The translations under genes were made by a program, and so were the position numbers. The notes below the pieces were generated by a model. It was not told where the DNA came from, did no database searches, and saw only the letters and a program-made list of their open reading frames with translations. Source: Stenocarpella maydis (lineage: Eukaryota; Ascomycota; Sordariomycetes; Diaporthales; Diaporthaceae). Taken from it: a DNA stretch of 64,000 nucleotides. Shown in pieces: positions 55,040 to 64,000 of the stretch. The stretch's first letter is position 1. Each line of letters starts with the position of its first letter. The stretch is from assembly GCA_002270565.1 (NCBI GenBank), contig NQMI01000053.1:118567-182566 (forward strand), written 5' to 3'.

Positions 55040-55634
55040 TGTTAAACGGAACCGCTCAGCAGGGCGTTGGCACTTCGTGCAAGGAGTTACCCTAGACTTC
55101 GTGCAAGCAGTTACCCTAGACTTCTTGCAAGGAGTTACCCTAGACTTGCGAGTCAGGCGAATTTCGCTAAGTACGCCCAGTGCGTGCGCGACGCAAGATA
55201 AGTTTGGTGGCCATAAGTCGATTATTTTGGTCTGCATTTGCACCTTAATTTAGACCTCTGTATTACTCTTATTTCTTATCCAAAAAGTATATAACTTAGT
55301 TCATTAGATAGCTTGATTTCTGAAGTTTATATATACTTAATATTGGCATTACTAGGGCTATAGTTGGCTAGTTGTTTGGAACCAAAGATAGTATATTGGA
55401 AGGGCGAATTTTCCGGCTTTTGCAAACTTGCACCAGAGCCCACTACAGCGTGCCCACGGGTGAGATAATGTCGGAAGGTATATAAGGAGGGCTTATAGAA
55501 GCCCAACTTAATTTAATATAAAGTTGTCCAGACCATTGTCAATCGTCTCAATTCGCCTCAGAGCACCATACTGCGACCCTGTTGGAAAAACACACACGCT
55601 GAACTGAATGCTATTTTATAGCACAATTCTCAGA
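55040..55634 (+). mobile_element. Solo LTR of family 2 (copy D)
   Basis: Starts TGTTAAACGGAACCGC and ends ...TTCTCAGA. It is flanked by the direct repeat agaca (55035-55039 and 55635-55639), a 5-base target duplication. No internal region follows on either side, so it is a solo LTR left after LTR-LTR recombination. It contains the three tandem ACCCTAGACTT units. Confidence 0.75.
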
Positions 55635-55705
55635 AGACATATACTAGAAATTAGCCTATAAGCTACTAGAAGGCATTAAATTACCTAGAACTATAGCTAA
55701 ATTAA
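55635..55705 (+). mobile_element. Fot1/pogo-like copy 2, continuation
   Basis: About 70 degenerate bases between the solo LTR and the next LTR; they read on weakly as the transposase C-terminus (KALNYLEL). No 3' terminal repeat is found. Confidence 0.4.
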
Positions 55706-56172
55706 TGTAATAATCAGAGGGTTTACGAGTCCATTAAACCTAAAAGAATAAGGGTTTATATTCTAAATACATTATTAGGTAGTCATTAAGCAATATTGTT
55801 GATTAATAATAATCACCAGCTATAAGGCTACGCAATACTAGGATTAAATACTTAGATTAATAACTAAAGAGTCTATCTTATAAAAGCTATCTACTATAGT
55901 AATAACTATATCCTTATATATTCTTAACTCTTTATTCATTATAGTAATAGACCGTATGGACCGCTTATTAACTTACGCAATCTAGCCTTATGGTTGACTG
56001 AACCGCCCGTCAGTCCTGTCGGTCCACCCTAGTCGGTGGGTCCCTAACCCTAACCCTGATAAGGTAGCATCACTGATTGGATCAGGTGGGACGACCTTTT
56101 CGGGAGCTAACCCCTAGCCTGCAGGGTTGTCTTCTGCGGTAGTCAGCAGCCAACACCGGGTGGTTCATAACA
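55706..56172 (-). mobile_element. LTR family 1, full-length variant
   Basis: 467 bases, TGTAATAATCAGAGGG at the left and GGTTCATAACA at the right; on the minus strand TGTTATGAACC...TTATTACA. The left 250 bases are AT-shifted by RIP-like change, while the right 210 bases are GC-rich and differ from the LTRs at 43598 and 44652. It includes CCCTAACCCTAACCCT at about 56,043-56,058. Confidence 0.7.
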
Positions 56173-56948
56173 TAATAGTCCGTTTCTAGTTTCTATTCCT
56201 ATCACGTTCGTGACAATACTACTAAATTAGGTTAAGATCGCTTTAAGCTTAATAGATTATTAATAGTGCTAGTATAAATTACTATAGCCTGAGCCTAGGA
56301 TTTATAATAGAGAATAGTAGTTTATATTTTAATACTAGTAAAAGTAAATAGATTATTAATATGAAAAATATATATTGCAAGCTTATTATCTGAATCTAAA
56401 CTGATTGCTTTTATTCCATAAGGGTAATTATTATCTATTGTAATTAATAAGAAGAACTTAAAGATTATAACTAATTTATAACTAACCTTACAATAATTAT
56501 AATAGGCAAGGAAGTAATATATTTTGCTAGGTTAAGGTTATAAGTTTGATCCATAAAGGGATACATTATAGATATATAACTGCTATTTAAGTAAGGCTAG
56601 GCCAGTAATAGAATATAGATAATAGGGACTTGGATATAAGGTACCTAGGATGCTTTATTAGAGCTTATATGGATACAAGTCACCTTATTTGTGGGTAGCA
56701 TTTGTTAGGACCTACCTGAAGCTATGGGGATAAAAATTGCTTAATAGTCCAGTCAGGAGAGGCTAGTGCAATCGTTTTGGCGGAAAAGATTCATTCCTAA
56801 CAATGGTTTAGGTATATTGCTGTGACTATAGCTACTTAATTCTGTATTAGCAATTTGTAATAGGAAAGAAAACAAAAATATTTAACTATCGCCACTCAGT
56901 TCTACCATCCCTTATACGATAGAATCGCTGGTAAGTAGCATCCCACGT
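56173..56948. other. AT-rich degenerate sequence grading into normal composition
   Basis: Stops in all frames up to about 56,650, then composition normalises. No identifiable element. Confidence 0.4.
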
Positions 56949-57347
56949 CTAATCACTGCTAGATACCTCATTACGGCTTGAGTGATGCCTCGGGCTGTTG
57001 TTGTTGCTTCGGCGACCCCTCCTCTCTGACTCCTCCCGTCGTCTACTCTCCGCCTCCTCTCTCCGCCTCCTCTGTTCCTCTTCTTGCCGCCTTCTCTCCG
57101 ATTCCTCTCTCCGCCTTCTCTCTGATTCCTCTCTCCGCCTCCTCTCCGATTCCTCTCTCCGCCTCCTCTCTTCTTCTTCTCTCCACGTCCATTCCAGAGT
57201 GGCCTGCTCTTTAGCTGACCAACCTCCGAATCTTAGCGGAGCTTTGTTGGGGTCTGGGTGTACCGTGGACCAGTCGAATCGGGTGGGACGCGCTCGTCCC
57301 ACTGGAACTCTACTCCAACTTTGCAGGTATGGCGAATACACAGCCAC
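56949..57347 (-). CDS. Charged repeat protein frame, uncertain
   Basis: A 132-residue frame (MAVYSPYLQSWSRVPVGRAR) with a plain N-terminal third (FDWSTVHPDPNKAPLRFGGW) followed by Arg/Glu repeats of the eight-residue unit ESERRRRE (about four copies) and a Ser/Asn-rich end. The repeat would form a highly charged helix. I recognise no family. It may be an exon of one gene with the frame at 57569-57844, or a chance frame over a minisatellite. Moderate to low confidence that it is real. Confidence 0.35.
   Translation of the reverse strand: MAVYSPYLQSWSRVPVGRARPTRFDWSTVHPDPNKAPLRFGGWSAKEQATLEWTWREEEERRRREESERRRREESERRRREESERRRQEEEQRRRREEAESRRREESERRGRRSNNNSPRHHSSRNEVSSSD
57010..57180. repeat. 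Minisatellite of about 24-base pyrimidine units
   Basis: Four to five imperfect copies of a 24-base unit built from tccgattcctctctccgcct. It encodes the ESERRRRE repeats on the minus strand. Unit number is likely variable between strains. Confidence 0.75.
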
Positions 57348-57568
57348 CCAAACATCCTAACAGTTATAATGATCAACTGATGCTGTGCCGTCGGTAAGAG
57401 TGGGAAGGACTATTGATGTCGTGAACTTACTCTACTACATCGTCCTCCGCGTTCCTGCTTTTCTCCATATCTTGAGCTTATAAATCTCACATTCATATGT
57501 GACGATGTATTTCTAGCACCTTGGGACGTTGTGTTGTGTATGTTGCCACTTTGAAATGAATTCTGGCG

Positions 57569-57844
57569 TTAATGTGTTTGTGGCACAGCTTCATGTTCAG
57601 TTAATGCTGGAATGACATACTGGATTAAAACATGGTCAAACCCTGCAGCGGCTCCAGCATACCGTGCAACTCTCTCTTCGCATTCTTGTTCACCCGGATC
57701 CGATGGCTTCGAGATCCCCCAATGCACGCGCACTTGGTCAGCGGTAAGTGCTAATATCCCTTCCACACTGATAGGAGGATACCTGCGACTTCCAATTTTA
57801 TAATTCTCGAGAAAAGGGGGTTCGTTATAGGCACGGAAAGGCAT
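57569..57844 (-). CDS. Hypothetical protein, 91 residues
   Basis: Open frame starting MPFRAYNEPPFLENYKIGSR with normal amino-acid composition (SVEGILALTADQVRVHWGIS, then EERVARYAGAAAGFDHVLIQ). No domain recognised. Codon composition looks coding rather than RIP-affected. It could be the first exon of a gene that continues at 57347, but no splice pair was confirmed. Confidence 0.4.
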   Translation of the reverse strand: MPFRAYNEPPFLENYKIGSRRYPPISVEGILALTADQVRVHWGISKPSDPGEQECEERVARYAGAAAGFDHVLIQYVIPALTEHEAVPQTH

Positions 57845-59180
57845 GTTTATTCCCCCCCAAAAAGGACTTATAGGCCTGAAGCAGGAAGTGAATTCTGTAA
57901 TATGAAAGGACTAAGTAAGATGAGAATTCTTAAGGTTTAAAGAAAATCCACAGGCAGGCTTGATGGACTAATTCTCAGCCAGTGAGAGGTAGGAACAAGA
58001 TCAGGAAGAAAAGAATATCGTCAAGGTTGAGAAATGGAGCTCGAGGGCAGTAGGATATTCAACTCTGGGGTAACTCAACCGGCGAGTTACAAATGTGTAG
58101 TGATATTATTAAATACGATAGAAGACTTAAGCTCCTCAAATATTGTGAGGATATTAAAGGTGAGTAACGAGGCTTTTTATATTGAAACACCGGACAATGT
58201 AGGCTGTTTAAAGCAGCTAATGGTAAAATGGAGTTGGTAAATCCAAATTGCAGCTCGCTAGTCTGACGTCAACTGAGGCCCTCCAGTACAAAAGCGTTGA
58301 ATAGAGGTTGAAACAGGAGAGCCATTCCTGAGGCCCGCCATAAAGAGATCTGGAGACAAAAATAGGTGGCTACAAGGTGGTTGGCAAACTTTGTCTGGGT
58401 CGAATCTGTTGACGGTAGTACGAAGGCCGCTCCATTCTCGGCCATTTCACAGCTTGGCCATTTCTACAGGTCAAGAAGGAAGCCTACTCATACTGAACAG
58501 CCACAAAGAGGCTGGAAGGAGCGTGCTGGCCTGGACTTGGCTCCATTGTCTTGCCTTTGGGCAGCCTTGAAAGAGGGTCAACATTAAGGACGAAAGGTTT
58601 CATGCTGGGTGCCCGGTTATGGGGCCCTATCTGGCCGAAAGACTCACTCTGAATGTATTCCACCGGGTCAAAAAGCACTTATGCGCAGCTGGGCACCCTC
58701 ATGTTGGTACGGACGTGGGAGGTACAGACTGGGAGGTCAGGCCGGTCGTATCCACGTCTCATGTGATCCTCACTGCCTAGCTGAAACTCTAACCATACTC
58801 TATTTGTGAATTTATGGGACCATTAGTGGCGGCAAAGCTGAGTGAACGAAGGACCAACAACCAAATGTGTTGCAGTTGGTTGGTGCAGGGTACTTAAATT
58901 TAGACCATCGAGGGCTTGGAAGTTGGGCCATGTTGTGTGCCAGGGTCAGGGTTCAAGCAGGTGACTAGTGCTGGCGGCAAAGCCAACCAAAGTTATATAT
59001 ACCTGAACCCTACCTCTTGTGAGGCACCGTAGACAGCTTCACCTCACCCTCCTCTGTTGTGAACGACTCCATCCACACTACAACACAGACTACCCGAAAG
59101 CAGAAACGGCCTTGTCCTGAGAATAAAGTTCCTGCACTTGTGGTGAGGACAGGCCAAATCGCTGCTGCTTCATCTTCAAC
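57845..59180. other. Intergenic upstream of the kinase
   Basis: About 1.3 kb with no coding text recognised. A TATA-like run (ttatatatacc) at about 58,993-59,003 lies some 180 bases before the kinase start and may be its core promoter. Confidence 0.45.
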
Positions 59181-60713
59181 ATGGAGGGTGACCATGCCTC
59201 GGATCTGCGGCAAGTCAACAGATTCAACCCACTTGGCGTTGACAATACCGAGGACCCTGAACGGTACGAGCCTGGGGGGTTTCATCCTGTCCATCTCGAC
59301 GATTATTATGACGACAATCGCTACCGAGTGGTCCACAAGCTTGGAGCTGGCGGCTTCTCGACCGTGTGGCTCGCTCAAGACGTGCCCGGGCGGCGGTGGG
59401 TGGGGCTGAAGTTCGTTGTTGCGGCTGAGTCTGGACATTACAACGCCCGCTCGTCTGCTATAATTGCAGATCCAGTCCTTGCCAGCTCTGAACTACTGGT
59501 GAGTCCGGAGCGTGAGTTCTGGGTTGACGGCCCTAACGGGCATCACCTGTGTTTTGTGCTGCCCTTCGTCGGACCAAACCTTGCGACACTGTCTACTGGA
59601 ATTTACTCCAGAATCTCGGCTCGTTTGGCTGCAAATCTTTCCATGCAAGCAGCAAAAGCTATGGCACTTCTGCACAGTCGGGACCGGTGCCACGGAGGTA
59701 TGTATCAACTCCATGCAACGGCTACCTGCAAATGTGGCTCCAAATTACTGATCGCTTTGATAGACTTCACAGTAAACAACCTTTCTCTGGCACTATCTGA
59801 GCAGTTTGCACCACGTGGGATTGAAGATATTTATCGGGCCTTTGGGTATCCCAAGTCTTGGCCCCTGGACCTTGCCGACCCGGATGACCCAGGCCCGGGT
59901 CCGCACGCGCCGGAGTACTTCGTCGAGCCCTTGAACTTCTTTGCTTGCAGCGAGAGTGTACTCGCCAGGGAGATCCGCATCCTCGACTTCGATCAAAGTT
60001 TCCAATGCGATAGCCCGCCCAAACGGACAGGCACGCCGGCGAAATACATGGCCCCGGAGGTCATCGTCGGCGGGCCGCCCAGCAAAGCCTCCGACGTCTG
60101 GTCGCTGGGTTGCACCATGTTCCGGCTACGGGCAGGCAAGGATATTTTCTTCGACTACGACACGTTCGACCCCGCGTCAGCCTTGCAGCAGATCCACAGG
60201 TTCCTCGGCGATCTCCCAGACAGCCTGGCGCGGGCGCGGTTCGACGACGACGGTTACCCAACCGAGGATGGCAGCGGCGAGCCACTGAGGTATTTCAGGG
60301 AGAAGTGTGACCTCAGAGATGAGGTCAAGAAGATATGGGACGAGCCCCCGTCGCTGTCGATGCGCAGCAATGGCGAGATTGACACCACCGTGTACACGGA
60401 TCCTTATAACCCTGAAAACTCCATATTTTTGGAAGAGGGCGAGCGAGTGACGCCGTATTCACCTGCTTACGAATCTATGTTTTGGAAACCTACGGCAGTT
60501 GCTGTGGATGGGGATCACTACATATTTTATGAAGACGCCGACAGCCCCTTTTGGGGCGCGTTTCCTCTTATCACAGACGAAGAGGCTGCATTGCTCGCGG
60601 ATCTTCTATCACGGATCTTCGTCTATGACCCTTCGAAGCGTCCGAACATTCAGGAAGTCGTGGAGCATCCCTGGTTCAAGAAATATGCAGTGTTGTCGGA
60701 GGAAGACATTTAG
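59181..60713 (+). CDS. SRPK-like serine/threonine protein kinase
   Basis: Fungal expanded family related to SR-protein kinases. Exons 59181-59697 and 59764-60713 give 488 residues. Glycine loop: HKLGAGGFSTVWLA (about residues 51-64). The lysine lies in WVGLKFV. The catalytic loop is HGDFTVNN and exists only after removal of a 66-base GTATGT/TAG intron that splits HGG and DFT. The metal motif is DFD (in ILDFDQSF) instead of DFG, and the APE motif is intact (KYMAPEVI), followed by SDVWSLGC. The C-lobe ends with DPSKRPNIQEVVEHPWFK. The intron is a multiple of three without a stop, so unspliced RNA would add 22 residues inside the active site. The gene stands alone between two RIP-affected transposon blocks. 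The start at MEGDHASDLR puts the family motif NTEDPERYEPGGFHPVHLDD at about residue 22. Confidence 0.88.
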   Translation: MEGDHASDLRQVNRFNPLGVDNTEDPERYEPGGFHPVHLDDYYDDNRYRVVHKLGAGGFSTVWLAQDVPGRRWVGLKFVVAAESGHYNARSSAIIADPVLASSELLVSPEREFWVDGPNGHHLCFVLPFVGPNLATLSTGIYSRISARLAANLSMQAAKAMALLHSRDRCHGGMYQLHATATCKCGSKLLIALIDFTVNNLSLALSEQFAPRGIEDIYRAFGYPKSWPLDLADPDDPGPGPHAPEYFVEPLNFFACSESVLAREIRILDFDQSFQCDSPPKRTGTPAKYMAPEVIVGGPPSKASDVWSLGCTMFRLRAGKDIFFDYDTFDPASALQQIHRFLGDLPDSLARARFDDDGYPTEDGSGEPLRYFREKCDLRDEVKKIWDEPPSLSMRSNGEIDTTVYTDPYNPENSIFLEEGERVTPYSPAYESMFWKPTAVAVDGDHYIFYEDADSPFWGAFPLITDEEAALLADLLSRIFVYDPSKRPNIQEVVEHPWFKKYAVLSEEDI

Positions 60714-60960
60714 TCTTGAAGGTAGAGGCCTTGCCTTTTCGATGAACAGTAGAAATATTCCATCGTGAAAGCCCACCTAGCACTAAATGGTGGTTGACAT
60801 GGACTCAGGGTTGGCCAAGTCGGAAATTTCAGTCGTCTAAGACGCTTCGGTCCTCCCATCTATTGTTTTAAATCCGTGATGGATGTCCGAGCAGGATAAA
60901 TAAGTCCCTCCATCGGTGAATCAGACGAAACCGTCCTGCATTGGATGACAATCTCACCAG
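60714..60960. other. 3' flank of the kinase gene
   Basis: Normal composition up to about 60,960, where AT content rises abruptly at the edge of the next degenerate block. Confidence 0.5.
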
Positions 60961-63130
60961 TATTATAGAAAAAAAATAGGTTAAACTAGAGAAATATTAT
61001 TTCTAGATATAAAAGTTTAATTAGAAGAGATCTAATTATAAGACTCTAAAATTATGGTAATTAGGGATTAACCTACTCTAACTAATATTAAATATACATA
61101 AGGATTCTAAAAATATATTAACTTTTACTAATAGTTTATTAAAAATTATAGAGAAATCTTATAACCCTTAATAAATCTTATGAAGAAAGATGAATTATTT
61201 ATATAAATAGATATAAATAAGAAGCATTCAATAAAATTAAGGTATACGTTATCTTAAAACTAATACTTCTAGAAATAAATTCAAATAAGGAAACTAAAAT
61301 TAAAATAAATTCTTTACACCTTATTATTAAGGAGTAGATAAAATAAAGAGATAAATAAGAAAGACTTTACTTTATGACCAATTTCTTTAGGAAACTTAAT
61401 AAACCTAAACTTAACAACTTAATATATAATAAAGAACTTATAATAATTATTAAAATATTTCAAGAATGAGAATACTACCTAATCAGCACTAAATATCTAA
61501 TTAAAGTTTATACAAATTATAAAACTTAATATACTCTACTACTGTTAACAAACTTAATAAGTAATAAATTTAATAATTTGGATATTAATCATAATCCAAT
61601 ATTTAAATTATTTCTTAAGAAGCAGTACAAAATAAATAAATATATATATCTAGTAAATAGTTTAATTATATTTAAGAAATACTCCTTAAGATATATACTT
61701 CATGATAAACTAATATAGATAGAAGCCTAAACATTAGCAAATAATAACTTATAGATACTTATAAGGTTGTACTCTAAAAGAATCTTATATGAAACGTTAA
61801 GTAACACTATAAAGATATTGGAAAACTAAAGAAACCTTACTTATGAAATATTAAAGGAATCTAATACTATAAAGAGAAATATTACTTTCCTTTAGCTCTT
61901 AAGAAGAAGAGTTATGTAAGGACTTTATATAGTACTAGTATATAAATATTGAAGTATATAAATAATATACTTATAACTTAAATAATATGAAATTTTCTTA
62001 AATATAAAAGATGTTATTATAGAAGTTATTAATAAATATAATACTTATAATAAAAGTAAGATAAATAAATTTAAGCTATATAAGCCATTATAGCTATTAT
62101 TAATACTGAAGAGATTATAAAAATTAATTAATACAGACTTTATAATTAAACTCACTTTATTAATCAAACTAATAACTAATATTCAGTATACTAATATTTT
62201 CATTATAATTAATAAGTTAATGAAGTATACTTATTTTATACCCTATAAGGAAGCAAGTACAATAATAGTTTTTATTTATACGTTCTTAAAGATTATTATT
62301 AATTAGTATAAACTACCTAAGGAAATTATATCTAATAGAAATAAGCTACTTATATCAAACTTTTAATCCTTATTAATAAAATAATTAAGAGCTAAATATT
62401 AGCTATTAATAATAATATACTTATAAATACATAGATAAATAGAATGCCTTAACTAGATCTTAAAATCATATCTATACTATTATATTAACTATTGGTAAGA
62501 TAACTAAATATAGCTACCACTACTTATATAATTCATATACAATAATATAAATGTATATATAACTAATATATTATTATTCTATACTAACTATAGATTTAAT
62601 CTAAATACCTATAGGTATCTCATTAAAGGAACTAAAGCACCTAAAGCTATAACTCATATAGAGAAAATTAAGGAAATCTAGAAATAACTTTATTTAAACT
62701 TATAATTTATATAAGAGTAAATAATATAATATGTAAATTAGAAACGATGAAAAGAACTGACTATTGAAAAGAGAGATACAATTTACTTATTTTATAAAAT
62801 GTAAATTAAAAATAAAAGACCTAATAATAAATTTAATTCTCAGAACCTTAAGTCATTTTAAGATAAGAAATAAATATTAAAAACTAAATATAAATTTATA
62901 CTACTAAAGGAAATAAAACTCTACTTAGGTTTTCATAATTTAATATTAAAACTAGCACATAAATTAATCAAACTAAAAATATAAGCAGAACCTAATACTT
63001 ACAAATTAGAATATAAAATAAAGAAAGTCGTTCATTATAAAATATATAATAATATAATAAAATATTTAATTAAATAAAAAGGATATAATAATAAGAATAG
63101 CTTATAATAACGTATTTAAAATGTAATAAA
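60961..63130 (+). mobile_element. Degenerate Ty3/Gypsy (chromovirus) pol
   Basis: Plus-strand pol ruined by C-to-T/G-to-A-like changes but readable in order. Connection/RNase H start near 61,120-61,210 (LLKIIEKSY-like text and NLMKKDELFI, matching GFANFYRRFI and LTKKD blocks). Integrase at about 62,090-62,580 (LMKYTYFIPYKEAS, KLPKEIISNRNKL, YLQIHRQIEYLNQILKSYL). The C-terminal chromodomain lies near 63,005-63,105 (YKIKKVVHYKIYNNIIKYLI followed by KGYNN). The RT core and gag are absent from this copy, so it is 5'-truncated. Confidence 0.75.
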
Positions 63131-64000
63131 TTACTTAGAGATACTTTAAGTATATTATTAAGTAACTAATTCGGAAAATTCCTTTTAATATTAAATATTA
63201 CTAAGCTCTAATTAGTGACTCTAAAGCTATTATTAGTTTAAAAAAAGAAGCTAGATTAGAAACTTTTAAAACTACTTCATTTATTATTAAATAAGCTTCT
63301 TCTTCTTCTATATAATTCTGTCTAGGATCCTTTAATAAGTAAAGGCCCTTATATAATATTTATTAACCCTATTTTATTACCTTATAATACTGCTACTTAA
63401 GAGTACCTAACTTAGCAAGATACTTACTTATCTTATATTATTTCTCTAATATGGCTTCTTATACTTGGTAAAATATATATTTAGCTTCCTCTTCTTCATA
63501 CTTCATGTATTTTGTTTCTAAATTTAGTCTTAAATTAAAGAATATAAAGTTAAAGATGAGAATAAGTAAACACGATAGTTTATAACTTATCAAAACTTAA
63601 CCTATACTTACATAAGAATAGCCGTAATAAATATGATTATTATAATATTGTTTATTTCTGCCTTAAATATAAAATACTGTTAGTTATACTAATAATATAA
63701 ATTATAAAATAAGAGTATTATATTACTTTATTTTCTTAAAGTAAGGTTTAAATATATTGCTTAATAATATAGTTAGTAAATAAATAAAGAATAATAAAAT
63801 AATTATATAAATAAAGGAAATAAGAAAAGAATCTACTATATAACTTATTTAAGATAAAGAACTAATAAAGAAGAAAAATAACATTATAAATATAATAAAA
63901 ATAAAAACTAAAAATAGACTACTAGCTCCCTAAAAGTATAAATAAACCCTGTAGGCTAGCTAACTAAGCCTATAAGAAGAAGTATAGCTATTAATATATA
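63131..64000. other. AT-rich degenerate sequence to window end
   Basis: Stops in all frames; probably further RIP-mutated transposon. I recognise no element or LTR. Confidence 0.4.

Overview
The window reads as chromosomal DNA of a filamentous ascomycete (Pezizomycotina, probably Sordariomycetes). The evidence is short introns of about 50-120 bases with CTGAC-like branch points, intron-containing tRNA genes, GC-rich coding regions, fungus-specific families (HET domain, Zn2Cys6 factor, Rrn9, PHAF1/UPF0183, BimC kinesin), and long AT-rich blocks of degenerate transposons that look like repeat-induced point mutation (RIP).

Layout. Bases 1-43,230 are gene-rich. In order they hold a conserved fungal protein of unknown function, a secreted subtilisin-like protease, a broken HET-domain gene, a tRNA-Ile with a decayed twin, mitochondrial isoleucyl-tRNA synthetase, two folylpolyglutamate synthase paralogues placed tail to tail, a tRNA-Leu, a metallophosphoesterase, a Zn2Cys6 regulator, a DUF726/TMCO4-like hydrolase and an O-methyltransferase relic. 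These are followed by PIG-U (GPI transamidase), NOP7/pescadillo, an Rrn9-type Pol I factor, a HAD hydrolase, kinesin-5, a PHAF1-like protein and a broken rhodopsin-like membrane protein. Most are housekeeping genes with no operon-like linkage. Pseudogenes become more frequent toward the right.

Bases about 43,270-56,900 are a nested transposon island: two Fot1/pogo-like copies, at least two LTR families and Ty3/Gypsy pol remnants on the minus strand. Most of it is heavily AT-shifted, with GC-richer younger insertions inside. Two runs of N (44,633 and 50,863-50,887) mark assembly joins. Bases 56,900-60,960 form a gene islet with a repeat-rich charged-protein frame and an SRPK-like protein kinase. 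Bases about 60,960-64,000 are a second AT-rich block. It carries a plus-strand Ty3/Gypsy pol with a recognisable connection domain, integrase and C-terminal chromodomain.

I found no convincing new biological system. The most useful observations are the convergent FPGS pair, a small TIR element present in two copies, LTR copies sharing one half but differing in the other, a solo LTR nested in Fot1, and several pseudogenes whose breaks can be placed exactly. Exon boundaries were read by eye from GT/AG sites, reading frame and family similarity recalled from memory. No database search was possible.
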